Below, in pieces: positions 17,944 through 27,304 of a DNA stretch of 64,000 nt (positions within the stretch are counted from its first letter, which is position 1; each line of letters opens with the position of its first letter). Location: assembly GCF_000802155.2 (NCBI RefSeq), contig NZ_JQGJ02000010.1, positions 62,001 to 126,000 on the forward strand, written 5' to 3'. Source of the DNA: Pseudomonas frederiksbergensis (GTDB lineage: Bacteria; Pseudomonadota; Gammaproteobacteria; Pseudomonadales; Pseudomonadaceae). Position numbers and translations under genes: made by a program. The notes beneath the pieces were generated by a model. The model had not been told where the DNA came from. It made no database searches and was given only the letters and a program-made list of their open reading frames with translations.

Positions 17944-18010
17944 CTGACAGCCGACCTGGTTCACCCGGTCGCACTCCGGTCCAATTGTGGGAGCGATCTT
18001 GCTCGCCTCT
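17865..18010. repeat. Two degenerate tandem units of about 73 bases, each ending in a REP
   Basis: GGCGGCCT..AGCCGACCTGG..CCCGGT..(T)TGTGGGAGC begins at 17865 and again at 17938. Each unit ends in a GTGGGAGC...CTTGCTCGC REP. The right arm carries one copy of the unit. Confidence 0.7.
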
Positions 18011-18023
18011 GCTCGCGGTGTGG

Positions 18024-18356
18024 TCAGGGTTGTGTGTTGACGTTGTCCAGCATCCGATTCGCCAATAAAGCGCCCAGCTCAATCAGTTGCTGAATGCCAA
18101 GGGCAACATGGCGTCGCGAGCCTTTCAGGTCGAAGGCAAGGTCGCTGACCATGGCATCGGCTGAGGCCAGGGTTTCGCTGAGGTTGGCCAGCAGGCTTTC
18201 GGTGTCGACGCCTTCCACGACGGTGAACAGTTGACCTGAGGGCTTTTTCTTTTTGGCTTGAGGTTTGGGGTCGAGATAATGGTCGATGGCGCGTTTGGCG
18301 GCTTCATCGAGTTCTTGGGGATCGGTTTCGGGGGGATTGGGTGTGGCTTTGAACAT
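18024..18356 (-). CDS. Small DUF6124-like protein
   Basis: A 110-residue protein starting MFKATPNPPETDP, with an AAAGGA ribosome-binding site 8 bases ahead. It has a proline/charged N-terminus, a lysine run (QAKKKKPSG), then FTVVEGVDTESLLANLSETLASADAMV and a helical C-terminus. This F-V-V/x-G-V-D then amphipathic-helix pattern resembles the Pseudomonas families DUF6124 and DUF3077, whose function is unknown. There is no signal peptide or membrane segment. The gene is the only one inside the long inverted repeat and has a long structured leader. It is absent between yqiA and cpdA in P. aeruginosa as I recall it, which suggests it came in with the repeats. Confidence 0.78.
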   Translation of the reverse strand: MFKATPNPPETDPQELDEAAKRAIDHYLDPKPQAKKKKPSGQLFTVVEGVDTESLLANLSETLASADAMVSDLAFDLKGSRRHVALGIQQLIELGALLANRMLDNVNTQP

Positions 18357-18490
18357 GATGTAGTTCCTTTTACGTAGTGGAACTGCCATCTCCCGTTTCC
18401 AGGCGAGAGGGTGGCAGCTATGCACGGGCTGGAAAACCGAGGTAAAAGGCAAACCCGGCAGACTCGAAAGTCTCCCGCGCACAGCCGCCA
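18357..18490 (-). ncRNA. Candidate structured cis-regulatory leader RNA of the DUF6124-like gene
   Basis: On the minus strand the 5' arm GGCGGCUGUGCGCGGG (18489-18474) pairs along all 16 positions with CCCGUGCAUAGCUGCC (18428-18413), using three G-U pairs, plus one outer U-A. Inside are an AGACU-UUCG-AGUCU tetraloop hairpin (18473-18460) and a CCGGGU / ACCUCGG hairpin (18458-18437), giving a three-way junction. Two more hairpins follow: CUCUCG / CGGGAG (18409-18390) and AGUUCC / GGAACU (18384-18362). The last takes in the GGA of the ribosome-binding site. I know no named RNA family that matches. Transcription of the region is inferred. Confidence 0.6.
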
Positions 18491-18710
18491 TAACGCGGAA
18501 CTGAACGCTCAAAACGCCGCAGTATCTCACGGGACTCGCTGATATGCCTTTTACTCATCGGGTTTCCAGGCCCGGCCGCTGAATTTGCAGCGACGGGAAA
18601 AGGTTAGCGACAGCCCTTCCCACCCGGCAACCGCCAGAACTTGTCGGAAAAATTCACTGCGGCCCGGATGATTGTCCGATCATTCCCACAGCCTTGGTCG
18701 GCTTTCAGGC

Positions 18711-18813
18711 CGCCATCGCGAGCAAGCTCGCTCCCACACTGGTTTTGGGTCGTTTATAAGATCAGTGTCCACCGCCGATCCTTGTGGGAGCCGAGCTTGC
18801 TCGCGATGGCGGT
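18711..18813. repeat. REPIN upstream of the DUF6124-like leader
   Basis: CCGCCATCGCGAGCAAGCTCG (read as two halves) at 18711-18738 faces its inverted copy CGAGCTTGCTCGCGATGGCGG at 18793-18813. The pair forms a doublet. The stretch from 18491 to 18710 holds a small CGCTG / CAGCG hairpin near 18577 and no gene that I can support; a promoter for the leader should lie there. Confidence 0.8.
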
Positions 18814-18840
18814 GGGTCTGCTTGCATCCATGTTGTATGT

Positions 18841-19205
18841 GCCGCCGTCTTCGCGAGCAAGCCCGCTCCCACAGTTTCTGATGGGTGTACGACCGGGAGA
18901 GCCAGGTCGGCTGTCAGGCCGCCTCGGCTTGGCTTTTGATCTTGAGGCCCCGTTAACCACGATGGCCGAACGCAGGCATTGCGCAGTGGGCATCCCGGCA
19001 TGGATGCCGGGATAGCCGCGCTGGGCCATGGATGGCCCTTCGCGGCGGGCCCACGGAGCAATGCCTTCGTTCGGGCATGCCGAGCCTAGGCGAGGCACCG
19101 AGTGGTGGGGCAAGCCTTTTTTGCTTACTTTTTTTGGCGTTTGAAAAAAAGTGAGCCGCCGTAAGGGCGGAACCCTAAGTGGCCGTTACCGCAGCAATGG
19201 ATATG
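18841..19205. repeat. Right arm of a long inverted repeat
   Basis: Reverse-complement partner of 17589-17943. It runs from a REP (CGCGAGCAAGCCCGCTCCCA) through GACCGGGAGAGCCAGGTCGG and the GGCCATGGATGGCC palindrome to GCAATGGATATG at 19205. It ends 12 bases before the cpdA stop codon. Differences from the left arm are mostly substitutions and small indels in the A/T-rich part near 19120-19155. Confidence 0.88.
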
Positions 19206-19217
19206 TCCCCAAAAAAC

Positions 19218-20033
19218 TCAGTACCCGTTGGAACCATAATCGGGAGTGAAAGCAAACCCAACCACCCGCTCAACCCCCGTCTCCAACCGCCCATCCGGCA
19301 ACAACCGCAACCACCGATACCCCGGCGCCTGCGAGCCCACCGCAAAATCCTCACTCCCCGGCTCAAACTGAATACAAGTCGAAGGCGAAGCCAACAAACG
19401 AACCCCCTCGCGCACCTGGTCGATTTCCTGATGCACATGCCCCCACAACACCGCCCGAACCTGGGGAAACCGATCCAGCACCGCAAACAGCGCCTCGGGA
19501 TTACGCAACCCGATCGGCTCCATCCACGCGCACCCAATCGACACCGGATGATGATGCAGACATACCAGATGATGCCGCTCCGGCGCCTCGCTCAAGGCAT
19601 TGGCCAACAGAATCAACTGCTCCTGGGTCAAGAACCCAGGCACCGAACCCGGCACGGCGGAGTCGAGCATCGTCACCCGCCAATTGCCAATGTCCACCAC
19701 CGGATCGAGCAACGTGCTCTTGACCGCCGCCTCGAGCATCACCTGCGGCTCATCATGGTTACCGGGAATCCACCGCGCCGGCGCGTCGATTCGCGCAGTC
19801 AGTTGTCGAAATGCCTCATAGGACTGCAACGTGCCGTCCTGGGACAGATCCCCCGTGGCAAGCATCAAATCGATGTTCGGTTGTTCCCTGAGCACCAGGT
19901 CAACGACCGCCCGCAAGCTGTCACGGGTATTCATGCCCAGCAACGAGGCATCGGCCTCGGCGAACAAATGGCTGTCGGACAGTTGGACCAACAGCGCCGC
20001 ATCGGCCGTGGTCAAGCTGGATACGCTAGGCAA
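19218..20033 (-). CDS. cpdA: 3',5'-cyclic-AMP phosphodiesterase CpdA
   Basis: Hydrolyses cAMP and so tunes Vfr/CRP signalling. It is 271 residues with a calcineurin-like metallophosphoesterase fold: QLSDSHLF, ATGDLSQDG, GNHDEP, a HHHP block and GHVHQE supply the metal ligands. No ATG fits. A TTG at 20033 (LPSVSSLTT) has GGGAGA 7 bases upstream and is the best start; a second TTG at 20078 lacks a ribosome-binding site. It begins the block cpdA, with yqiB and nudF upstream on the same strand. The right arm of the long inverted repeat begins 13 bases after its stop. Confidence 0.92.
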   Translation of the reverse strand: MPSVSSLTTADAALLVQLSDSHLFAEADASLLGMNTRDSLRAVVDLVLREQPNIDLMLATGDLSQDGTLQSYEAFRQLTARIDAPARWIPGNHDEPQVMLEAAVKSTLLDPVVDIGNWRVTMLDSAVPGSVPGFLTQEQLILLANALSEAPERHHLVCLHHHPVSIGCAWMEPIGLRNPEALFAVLDRFPQVRAVLWGHVHQEIDQVREGVRLLASPSTCIQFEPGSEDFAVGSQAPGYRWLRLLPDGRLETGVERVVGFAFTPDYGSNGY

Positions 20034-20131
20034 ATCGCTTTCTCCCAGGCGCAATGACGCCGTTGCATGAAGCGGCAATTATGCTGGGGACGATCGAAAG
20101 GGGAAACCCGCGAACCGGAACCGGTTCACAA

Positions 20132-20584
20132 CTACCGTACGACTTCGAACTCGTGGCCCAGCGCCAGGCAATGACTCAGCCACTCGCCGAGGAACAGGTT
20201 CAACTGGGCTTTTTCATCCGGCTGGTGCATTGACGCATTGGGGTAAGGATAGATGCCACGAAAGCGTCGCGCATGCTCGGCGCTGACAACTTCGGCCATG
20301 CGCGCATCGTGATAGACCTGAACTTCCAGCTGCGGCACCGGCAGCCAGGGCAAGCTGTGTTCCTGGCGCACCTGCAAGGTGGTGGTGTAAGGACAGGTTT
20401 GCAGCACTTCCAGGGCCAGCACGCCGAGCATCTGGTCGCCATGGGTCACGGCGATGCGACGCGGTGCCGGATCGTTGCGCATGTCCGGCAACAAGCGCAT
20501 CAGGCGGGCGTAATTGGCCTCGCAGGCGGCCTGCAACCCCACCAGATCGACGCGATAACGATCGCGCAGCTTGTTCAGGACCAT
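20132..20584 (-). CDS. yqiB: YqiB-family protein (DUF1249)
   Basis: A 150-residue soluble protein. The family pattern is clear: LMRLLPDMRNDPAPRRIAVTHGDQ, LEVQVYHDARMAEVVSAEHARRF and YPNASMHQPDEKAQLNLFLGEWLSHCL. It is conserved next to nudF and cpdA in many gamma-proteobacteria, and its function is unknown. It overlaps the end of nudF by 10 bases, so it is probably translated by coupling. A gap of about 100 bases separates it from cpdA. Confidence 0.88.
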   Translation of the reverse strand: MVLNKLRDRYRVDLVGLQAACEANYARLMRLLPDMRNDPAPRRIAVTHGDQMLGVLALEVLQTCPYTTTLQVRQEHSLPWLPVPQLEVQVYHDARMAEVVSAEHARRFRGIYPYPNASMHQPDEKAQLNLFLGEWLSHCLALGHEFEVVR

Positions 20585-21192
20585 AGCCCCCTCACTTCAT
20601 CACGATTCAAGGCCAGCCATTGCAAGGCAATGATGCTGGCCGCGTTGCAGATACGACCGTCGCGCACCGCTTGCAGCGCGTCTTCGAACGCCCAGACCTT
20701 CACGCGGATATCTTCAGCTTCTTCCAGCAGGCCATGCAGGCCGCCGGCCCCCGTGCTGTCGCAACGCCCCAGGAAAAGATGCACGAACTCATCGCTGCCG
20801 CCCGGCGATGGAAAATACTTGGTCATCGGCCAGAGCGCGGCGAAGACAAGCCCAGCTTCCTCCTGCGCTTCGCGATGAGCAACTTCTTCCGGTTGCTCGT
20901 CCTTGTCGATCAGGCCAGCCACCAGCTCCACCAGCCAGGGGTTGGCGGTCTTGCCCATGGCCCCCACGCGAAACTGCTCGATCAACACCACTTCATCACG
21001 CTGCGGGTCGTAGGGCAGCACACATACCGCGTCATGACGCACGAACAGTTCACGGCTGATTTTGCGGCTCATGCCCCCGGCAAACAACTCGTGGCGCAAG
21101 ACGAGCCGGTCGAGCTTATAGAAACCTTTGAAACAGGTTTCACGCTCGGCGATCTCCACGGCGCTCGGTGTGGCGTTGGCGAAATCGGTCAT
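20575..21192 (-). CDS. nudF: ADP-ribose pyrophosphatase NudF
   Basis: Nudix hydrolase that cleaves ADP-ribose to AMP and ribose-5-phosphate. It is 205 residues from MTDFANATPS. The Nudix box reads GLIDKDEQPEEVAHREAQEEAGL, with the REAQEEAG core intact (the fourth-to-last Glu residues bind metal). The upstream VELVAG and QFRVGA blocks are typical of the NudF subfamily. It is first in the nudF-yqiB-cpdA group and divergent from the DUF3298 lipoprotein gene. Confidence 0.93.
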   Translation of the reverse strand: MTDFANATPSAVEIAERETCFKGFYKLDRLVLRHELFAGGMSRKISRELFVRHDAVCVLPYDPQRDEVVLIEQFRVGAMGKTANPWLVELVAGLIDKDEQPEEVAHREAQEEAGLVFAALWPMTKYFPSPGGSDEFVHLFLGRCDSTGAGGLHGLLEEAEDIRVKVWAFEDALQAVRDGRICNAASIIALQWLALNRDEVRGLWS

Positions 21193-21406
21193 GACAATCC
21201 TCGTGTGCAATGGATCAGTACGAGGTTCCTACCTCGGCTTCGCGCCATCCTAACGCGCCCGTACCGTTTGATGCAGCCCCTTTCCGGTCATCGGGATAGA
21301 CGGCTGCCTTTAAAATTACTCTAATGAGCTTAGTGGCGAACTGATTGCCCTGCCGACAGTCGAAGCGGGTAACTTTTTGCCTTTCCCTGTTCCACGAAGG
21401 ACGCCC

Positions 21407-22153
21407 ATGTCGCTTTTCAAAATTGCTTCCCTGGCCGCCATTGCCCTGACCCTGGGTGCTTGCCAAAGCCTGTTCCAACCCAATTATCGAGCACCGCTGG
21501 AGACCACTCGCGATGCGTCGGAGCAATTGCAGCCCGGCTGCGCCAGTGCCGACTGCCCGCTGGTGAACATCGATACCCTGCACTTTCCCGCCGAGCCGGC
21601 CCTGGACGGCATCATCGAAAAACGCCTGTTGCAAATGACCCGCACCAGCCCGGACGCTCCGGTGGCGCCGACGCTCGCCGCCTATCGCGAGCAATTCTTG
21701 CGCAGCGCCGCACCGCGCAACAGCAGCTATTTGCAGGCCAAGGTACGTGAGCAACATGACGGCCTGGTGATCATCGAATTGTCCAGCTACCTGGACACCG
21801 GCGGCGCCCACGGCACCCCGGGTCGCGGTTTCATCAACTATTCGCGCCAACAACACAAGGTGCTGACACTGTCGGACATGCTGCTGCCGGGCCAGGAGGA
21901 GGCGTTCTGGAAAGCCGCACAAGTCGCCCACAACAGCTGGCTGATCAGCACCAAGCTGGACCAGGAACCGGAGTTCGTCAAACAGTGGCCCTTCCAGAAG
22001 ACACCGCACGTAGCGCTGACCTACGGTGGGGTGATCCTCAAGTACGAAGTGAGCACCATCGCGCCGTACGCCCTGGGCCACATCGAACTGAAGATCGCCT
22101 ATCCGCGCCTCAACGGCATCCTCAAGCCCGAGCTGTTTCCCGGCCGTAGCTGA
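21407..22153 (+). CDS. RsiV/DUF3298-type lipoprotein
   Basis: A 248-residue exported lipoprotein. The signal peptide ends in the lipobox LGAC (Cys19). The C-terminal half is a DUF3298/RsiV-like domain with the block DTGGAHGTPGRGFINYSRQQHKVLTLSDML, as in anti-sigma factor RsiV and peptidoglycan-deacetylase partners. AAGGA precedes the ATG by 5 bases. Its 3' end overlaps the 3' end of cytX on the other strand by 32 bases. It matches PA4972 by position; the role is unknown, and envelope or lysozyme sensing is only a family hint. Confidence 0.82.
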   Translation: MSLFKIASLAAIALTLGACQSLFQPNYRAPLETTRDASEQLQPGCASADCPLVNIDTLHFPAEPALDGIIEKRLLQMTRTSPDAPVAPTLAAYREQFLRSAAPRNSSYLQAKVREQHDGLVIIELSSYLDTGGAHGTPGRGFINYSRQQHKVLTLSDMLLPGQEEAFWKAAQVAHNSWLISTKLDQEPEFVKQWPFQKTPHVALTYGGVILKYEVSTIAPYALGHIELKIAYPRLNGILKPELFPGRS

Positions 22154-23414
22154 AGGCCCGGCCCAGCAACAGTTGCAGCAACCCCGCCAGGATCAGCGAC
22201 GGCAGGGTTGCGCCGACGTCCGGATAAAAGTTGGCCAGCAGGTGGTAAGTGCTCACCCCACCCAGCCAGGCCAACAATGCCGGCCAGCGCAACGACGCTG
22301 ACGATACCTGGCTGCTGCGTTTGCGCAGGATGAAATGGTCCACCAGCACCACGCCGAACAGCGGCGCGAACACCGAGCCGATCAGCAACAGGAAGTTCTG
22401 GTATTGCGCCAACGGCGCGAGGCAGGCGATCAAGGTGCAGATGAGGCCGATCGCCAACGCCAGGTGCTCGACCTTCAAACCCGACAACATGCCCGTCGAT
22501 ACCGCCGCCGAGTGGATGTCGGCAAAGGCGTTTTCCGACTCGTCCAGCAGAATCAGCAACAGGGGAATACCCAATCCAGCACCCGCCAGGGCAAGCAGCA
22601 ACGCGTTGACTTCTCCGCTCGGCGCGAACGCCAGGGTGTAGGCCACGCCCAGGCTCATCAGCCAGAAATTACCAATGAAGAAGCCCACGGCAGTACCGCC
22701 GAAGACGTTCTTGGCGCGCTTGCCGAAACGCGAGTAGTCGGCGATCAGCGGCAACCACGACAGCGGCATCGCGATAGCGATATCGAACCCCACCGCCAAC
22801 GGCATCGAACCATCGCCCGCCTGGGCCCACAGCGCCACCAGGTCAGCCTTGGCGAACAGGTTCCAGGTCAACCAGATGCAGGCCGCCAACAGCAACCAGA
22901 TGCCCCATTTGCGCAGGACCTTGCGCACGAAGGTCAGCGGCCCACTCACGGCGAGCAGGGTCGCCAGGGCGCCGAAGAACAGTGTCCATAGCAGCGGATT
23001 GGAACCCAGGCTGCCTTCGCTGAAGGCCCGGGCACCGAGCAGGCTGGCGGCGTCGCGCATGACGATGATTTCGAACGAGCCCCAACCGATCAGTTGCAGC
23101 AGGTTCAACACCGCCGGCACGCTCGCGCCCTTGCCACCGAGGCTGAGCTTGAGCGCGGCCATGGCCGACAGGCCCGTGTCGCTGCCAATCACGCCGACGG
23201 CCGCCAGCAGCAGGACGCCCACCAGCGTGCCAAGGAAAATCGCCAGCAACGAACCGCTCAGGCCCAGGCCCGGCGCGAGCAAGGCGCCGACCTGCAAGAC
23301 CATCAGGCCGATGCCGAGGGAGAACCACAGGGAAAACAGATCGCGGGCGCCGAAGACGCGTTTGTCCAGGGGGACGGCAGCGTCTGGGGAGTAGGTGCTG
23401 GGTTGGATGTTCAA
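22122..23414 (-). CDS. cytX: Putative hydroxymethylpyrimidine transporter CytX (NCS1 family)
   Basis: An inner-membrane permease of 430 residues with about 12 hydrophobic segments. The NCS1 (cytosine/purine) family features include FSLWFSLGIGLMVLQVGALL, GWGSFEIIVMRDAASLL and PLIADYSRFGKRAKNVFGGT. The TTG at 23414 (LNIQPSTYSP) was taken as the start because hydrophobic homology begins soon after it; this start is uncertain. Its place directly behind thiC, under the same TPP riboswitch, points to uptake of the thiamine pyrimidine precursor. A REP hairpin lies in the 82-base gap after thiC. Confidence 0.82.
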   Translation of the reverse strand: MNIQPSTYSPDAAVPLDKRVFGARDLFSLWFSLGIGLMVLQVGALLAPGLGLSGSLLAIFLGTLVGVLLLAAVGVIGSDTGLSAMAALKLSLGGKGASVPAVLNLLQLIGWGSFEIIVMRDAASLLGARAFSEGSLGSNPLLWTLFFGALATLLAVSGPLTFVRKVLRKWGIWLLLAACIWLTWNLFAKADLVALWAQAGDGSMPLAVGFDIAIAMPLSWLPLIADYSRFGKRAKNVFGGTAVGFFIGNFWLMSLGVAYTLAFAPSGEVNALLLALAGAGLGIPLLLILLDESENAFADIHSAAVSTGMLSGLKVEHLALAIGLICTLIACLAPLAQYQNFLLLIGSVFAPLFGVVLVDHFILRKRSSQVSSASLRWPALLAWLGGVSTYHLLANFYPDVGATLPSLILAGLLQLLLGRAFSYGRETARA

Positions 23415-23453
23415 AGAGATATCCCAGGGGAGATTATTGTTTTGGGTCGCTGA

Positions 23454-23484
23454 TGTGGCGAGCGAGCTTGCTCCCTCGCCACGG
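23454..23484. repeat. REP hairpin between thiC and cytX
   Basis: GTGGCGAGCGAGC / GCTCCCTCGCCAC hairpin in the short thiC-cytX gap. In the message it could protect the thiC 3' end and lower cytX expression, as REP hairpins do elsewhere. Confidence 0.8.
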
Positions 23485-23496
23485 GGTGAGCGCCGC

Positions 23497-25386
<1,890 letters not shown>

Positions 25387-25559
25387 CACGGGCTCTCCAG
25401 ACACACATCCAGGCAGTGGATTTTTGTCGGAGCGAACCTGTAGCGAATGGACGCGCCCTTGCACGAAAGTGCGGACGCTGTGCTTGCTGCTCGGAGGTGT
25501 TCGATTGTCGAACAACATCCCGGACGAAGCACAAGAGGACTCGCCGGGTGACGAGAAAT

Positions 25560-25648
25560 CTTGTTCCCTACGCAGGCGCTAACCTGATCAGGTTCAACGG
25601 GATCCGAAATTATTCGATCTCAGCCTCATAGCAAGGCACCCCGACAAG
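25560..25648 (-). promoter_or_regulatory. TPP riboswitch (THI element)
   Basis: Read on the minus strand it has GGGGUGCC, CUGAGAU, UUGAACCUGAUC, GGUUAGCGCCUGCGUAGGGAA and closing CUUGU / ACAAG arms (25648-25644 with 25564-25560), all in canonical order. It binds thiamine pyrophosphate and switches off thiC, probably with cytX. About 170 bases lie between the aptamer and the thiC ATG. I could not assign a clear terminator there; control of translation start or a longer fold is possible. Confidence 0.96.
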
Positions 25649-25809
25649 AACCCGGCCAGTCTAGACACAACCGGCGCAGAACGCCATCGCCTGGGCAAAA
25701 GCCGTGATGAATGGCGCAAATACAGGATTGTTGCCGTGAGTAGCCGCAACTACACTCGCTACGCCGCGCGCCTGTTATGCGCATTCAATTTGAACGTAGG
25801 GATCGCCTC

Positions 25810-27249
25810 ATGCTGCGCAAACTCTCACTGGCCCTTGCCGTGTCTTGTGCGTCCAATGGAATGGCCTGGGCCGCCGAAGCGCCTTTATCCACCCGCACCG
25901 ACCTGGTCAGCGTGTACCAGGAAGCAGTGGACAACAACGCCGACCTGGCCGCCGCCCGCGCCCAGTATGGCGCCCAGAAGGAAGTGGTGCCCCAGGCCCG
26001 CGCCGGGCTGCTGCCCAACCTCTCGGCCGGCGCCGACCTGAACAACACCCGTACCGAGCTCGACGAACCGGCGATGACCGCCACCCGCAGCTCCACGGTC
26101 TACCAGGCCACGCTGTCGCAGCCGATTTTCCGCGCCGACCGCTGGTTCCAACTGCAAGCGGCCAAATCGGTCAATGAACAGGCATCGCTGCAGTTGTCGG
26201 CCACCGAGCAGAACCTGATCCTGCAAAGCGCCGAAGCCTATTTCAACGTGCTGCGCAGCCAGGACAACCTGGCCTCGACCAAGGCCGAGGAAGCCGCGTT
26301 CAAGCGTCAGCTCGACCAGTCCAACGAACGTTTCGACGTGGGCCTGTCGGACAAGACCGACGTGCTGCAATCCCAGGCCAGCTACGACACCGCGCGGGCC
26401 AACCGGATCATCGCGCAACGCCAGGTCGAAGATGCTTTCGAAGCGCTGATCACCCTGACCAACCGCCAATACAATTCGATCCAGGGCGTCGTCCACACCC
26501 TGCCGATCCTGCCGCCGGCGCCCAACGACGCCAAGGCCTGGGTCGACACCGCCGCCAGGCAGAACCTCAACCTGCTGGCCAGCAACTATGCCGTCGATGC
26601 CGCCGAGGATACGCTGCGCCAACGCAAGGCTGGTCACGCGCCGACCCTCGATGCAATCGCCCAGTACCGCAAAGGTGACAACGACGGCCTCGGCTTCACC
26701 AACCCGAGCCCCACCGGCCAGCGCTATGGTGGCGACGCCGAGCAACGCACCATCGGCCTGCAATTGAGTATTCCGATCTACAGCGGCGGGTTGACCAGCT
26801 CGCAGGTGCGCGAGTCCTACTCGCAGCTCACCCAGACCGAGCAGCAGCGTGAAGGCCTACGTAGGCAAGTCGTGGAAAACACCCGCAACCTGCACCGCGC
26901 GGTAAACACCGATGTGGAACAGGTCCAGGCCCGGCGCCAGTCGATCATCTCCAACCAGAGCGCAGTGGATGCCACGGAGATCGGCTACCAGGTGGGCACC
27001 CGCAACATCGTCGATGTGCTCGACGCCCAGCGCCAGTTGTACACCTCGGTGCGCGACTACAACAACGCCCGCTATGACTACATCCTGGACAACCTGCGCC
27101 TCAAGCAGGCCGCCGGGACCTTGAGCCCGGAAGACCTGCAAGCCCTGTCCCGCTACCTCAAGCCCGACTACAACCCGGACAAGGACTTCCTGCCGCCGGA
27201 CCTGGCCCAGGCCGCAGCGGAGCAGTTGCGCTCGCGGCCGGCGCAATAA
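25810..27249 (+). CDS. tolC: TolC-family outer membrane efflux protein
   Basis: A 479-residue outer-membrane trimer channel for type I secretion and tripartite efflux. The signal peptide ends near MAWAAEAP. Two OEP repeats are seen: LVSVYQEAVDNNADLAAARAQ... and, in the second half, NLNLLASNYAVDAAEDTLRQRKAGHAPTLD (parts), followed by YQVGTRNIVDVLDAQRQLY, a hallmark of TolC. It starts at 25810 (MLRKLSLALAV). It stands alone, divergent from thiC and followed by a REP hairpin, with no pump genes beside it. Confidence 0.93.
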   Translation: MLRKLSLALAVSCASNGMAWAAEAPLSTRTDLVSVYQEAVDNNADLAAARAQYGAQKEVVPQARAGLLPNLSAGADLNNTRTELDEPAMTATRSSTVYQATLSQPIFRADRWFQLQAAKSVNEQASLQLSATEQNLILQSAEAYFNVLRSQDNLASTKAEEAAFKRQLDQSNERFDVGLSDKTDVLQSQASYDTARANRIIAQRQVEDAFEALITLTNRQYNSIQGVVHTLPILPPAPNDAKAWVDTAARQNLNLLASNYAVDAAEDTLRQRKAGHAPTLDAIAQYRKGDNDGLGFTNPSPTGQRYGGDAEQRTIGLQLSIPIYSGGLTSSQVRESYSQLTQTEQQREGLRRQVVENTRNLHRAVNTDVEQVQARRQSIISNQSAVDATEIGYQVGTRNIVDVLDAQRQLYTSVRDYNNARYDYILDNLRLKQAAGTLSPEDLQALSRYLKPDYNPDKDFLPPDLAQAAAEQLRSRPAQ

Positions 27250-27270
27250 CACATCTGCGACGAATCCCCT

Positions 27271-27298
27271 GTGGCGAGGGAGCTTGCTCCCTCGCCAC
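27271..27298. repeat. REP hairpin between tolC and waaA
   Basis: GTGGCGAGGGAGC / GCTCCCTCGCCAC perfect hairpin between the two convergent genes. It probably serves as a transcript end for both. Confidence 0.85.
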
Positions 27299-27304
27299 AA
27301 AAGC

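Noticed and set aside
17547..18873. Regularly spaced GTGGGAGC..GCTCGCGA repeats that could suggest a CRISPR-like array
   Set aside because: The units are REP hairpins in both orientations, with uneven spacing and no cas genes.
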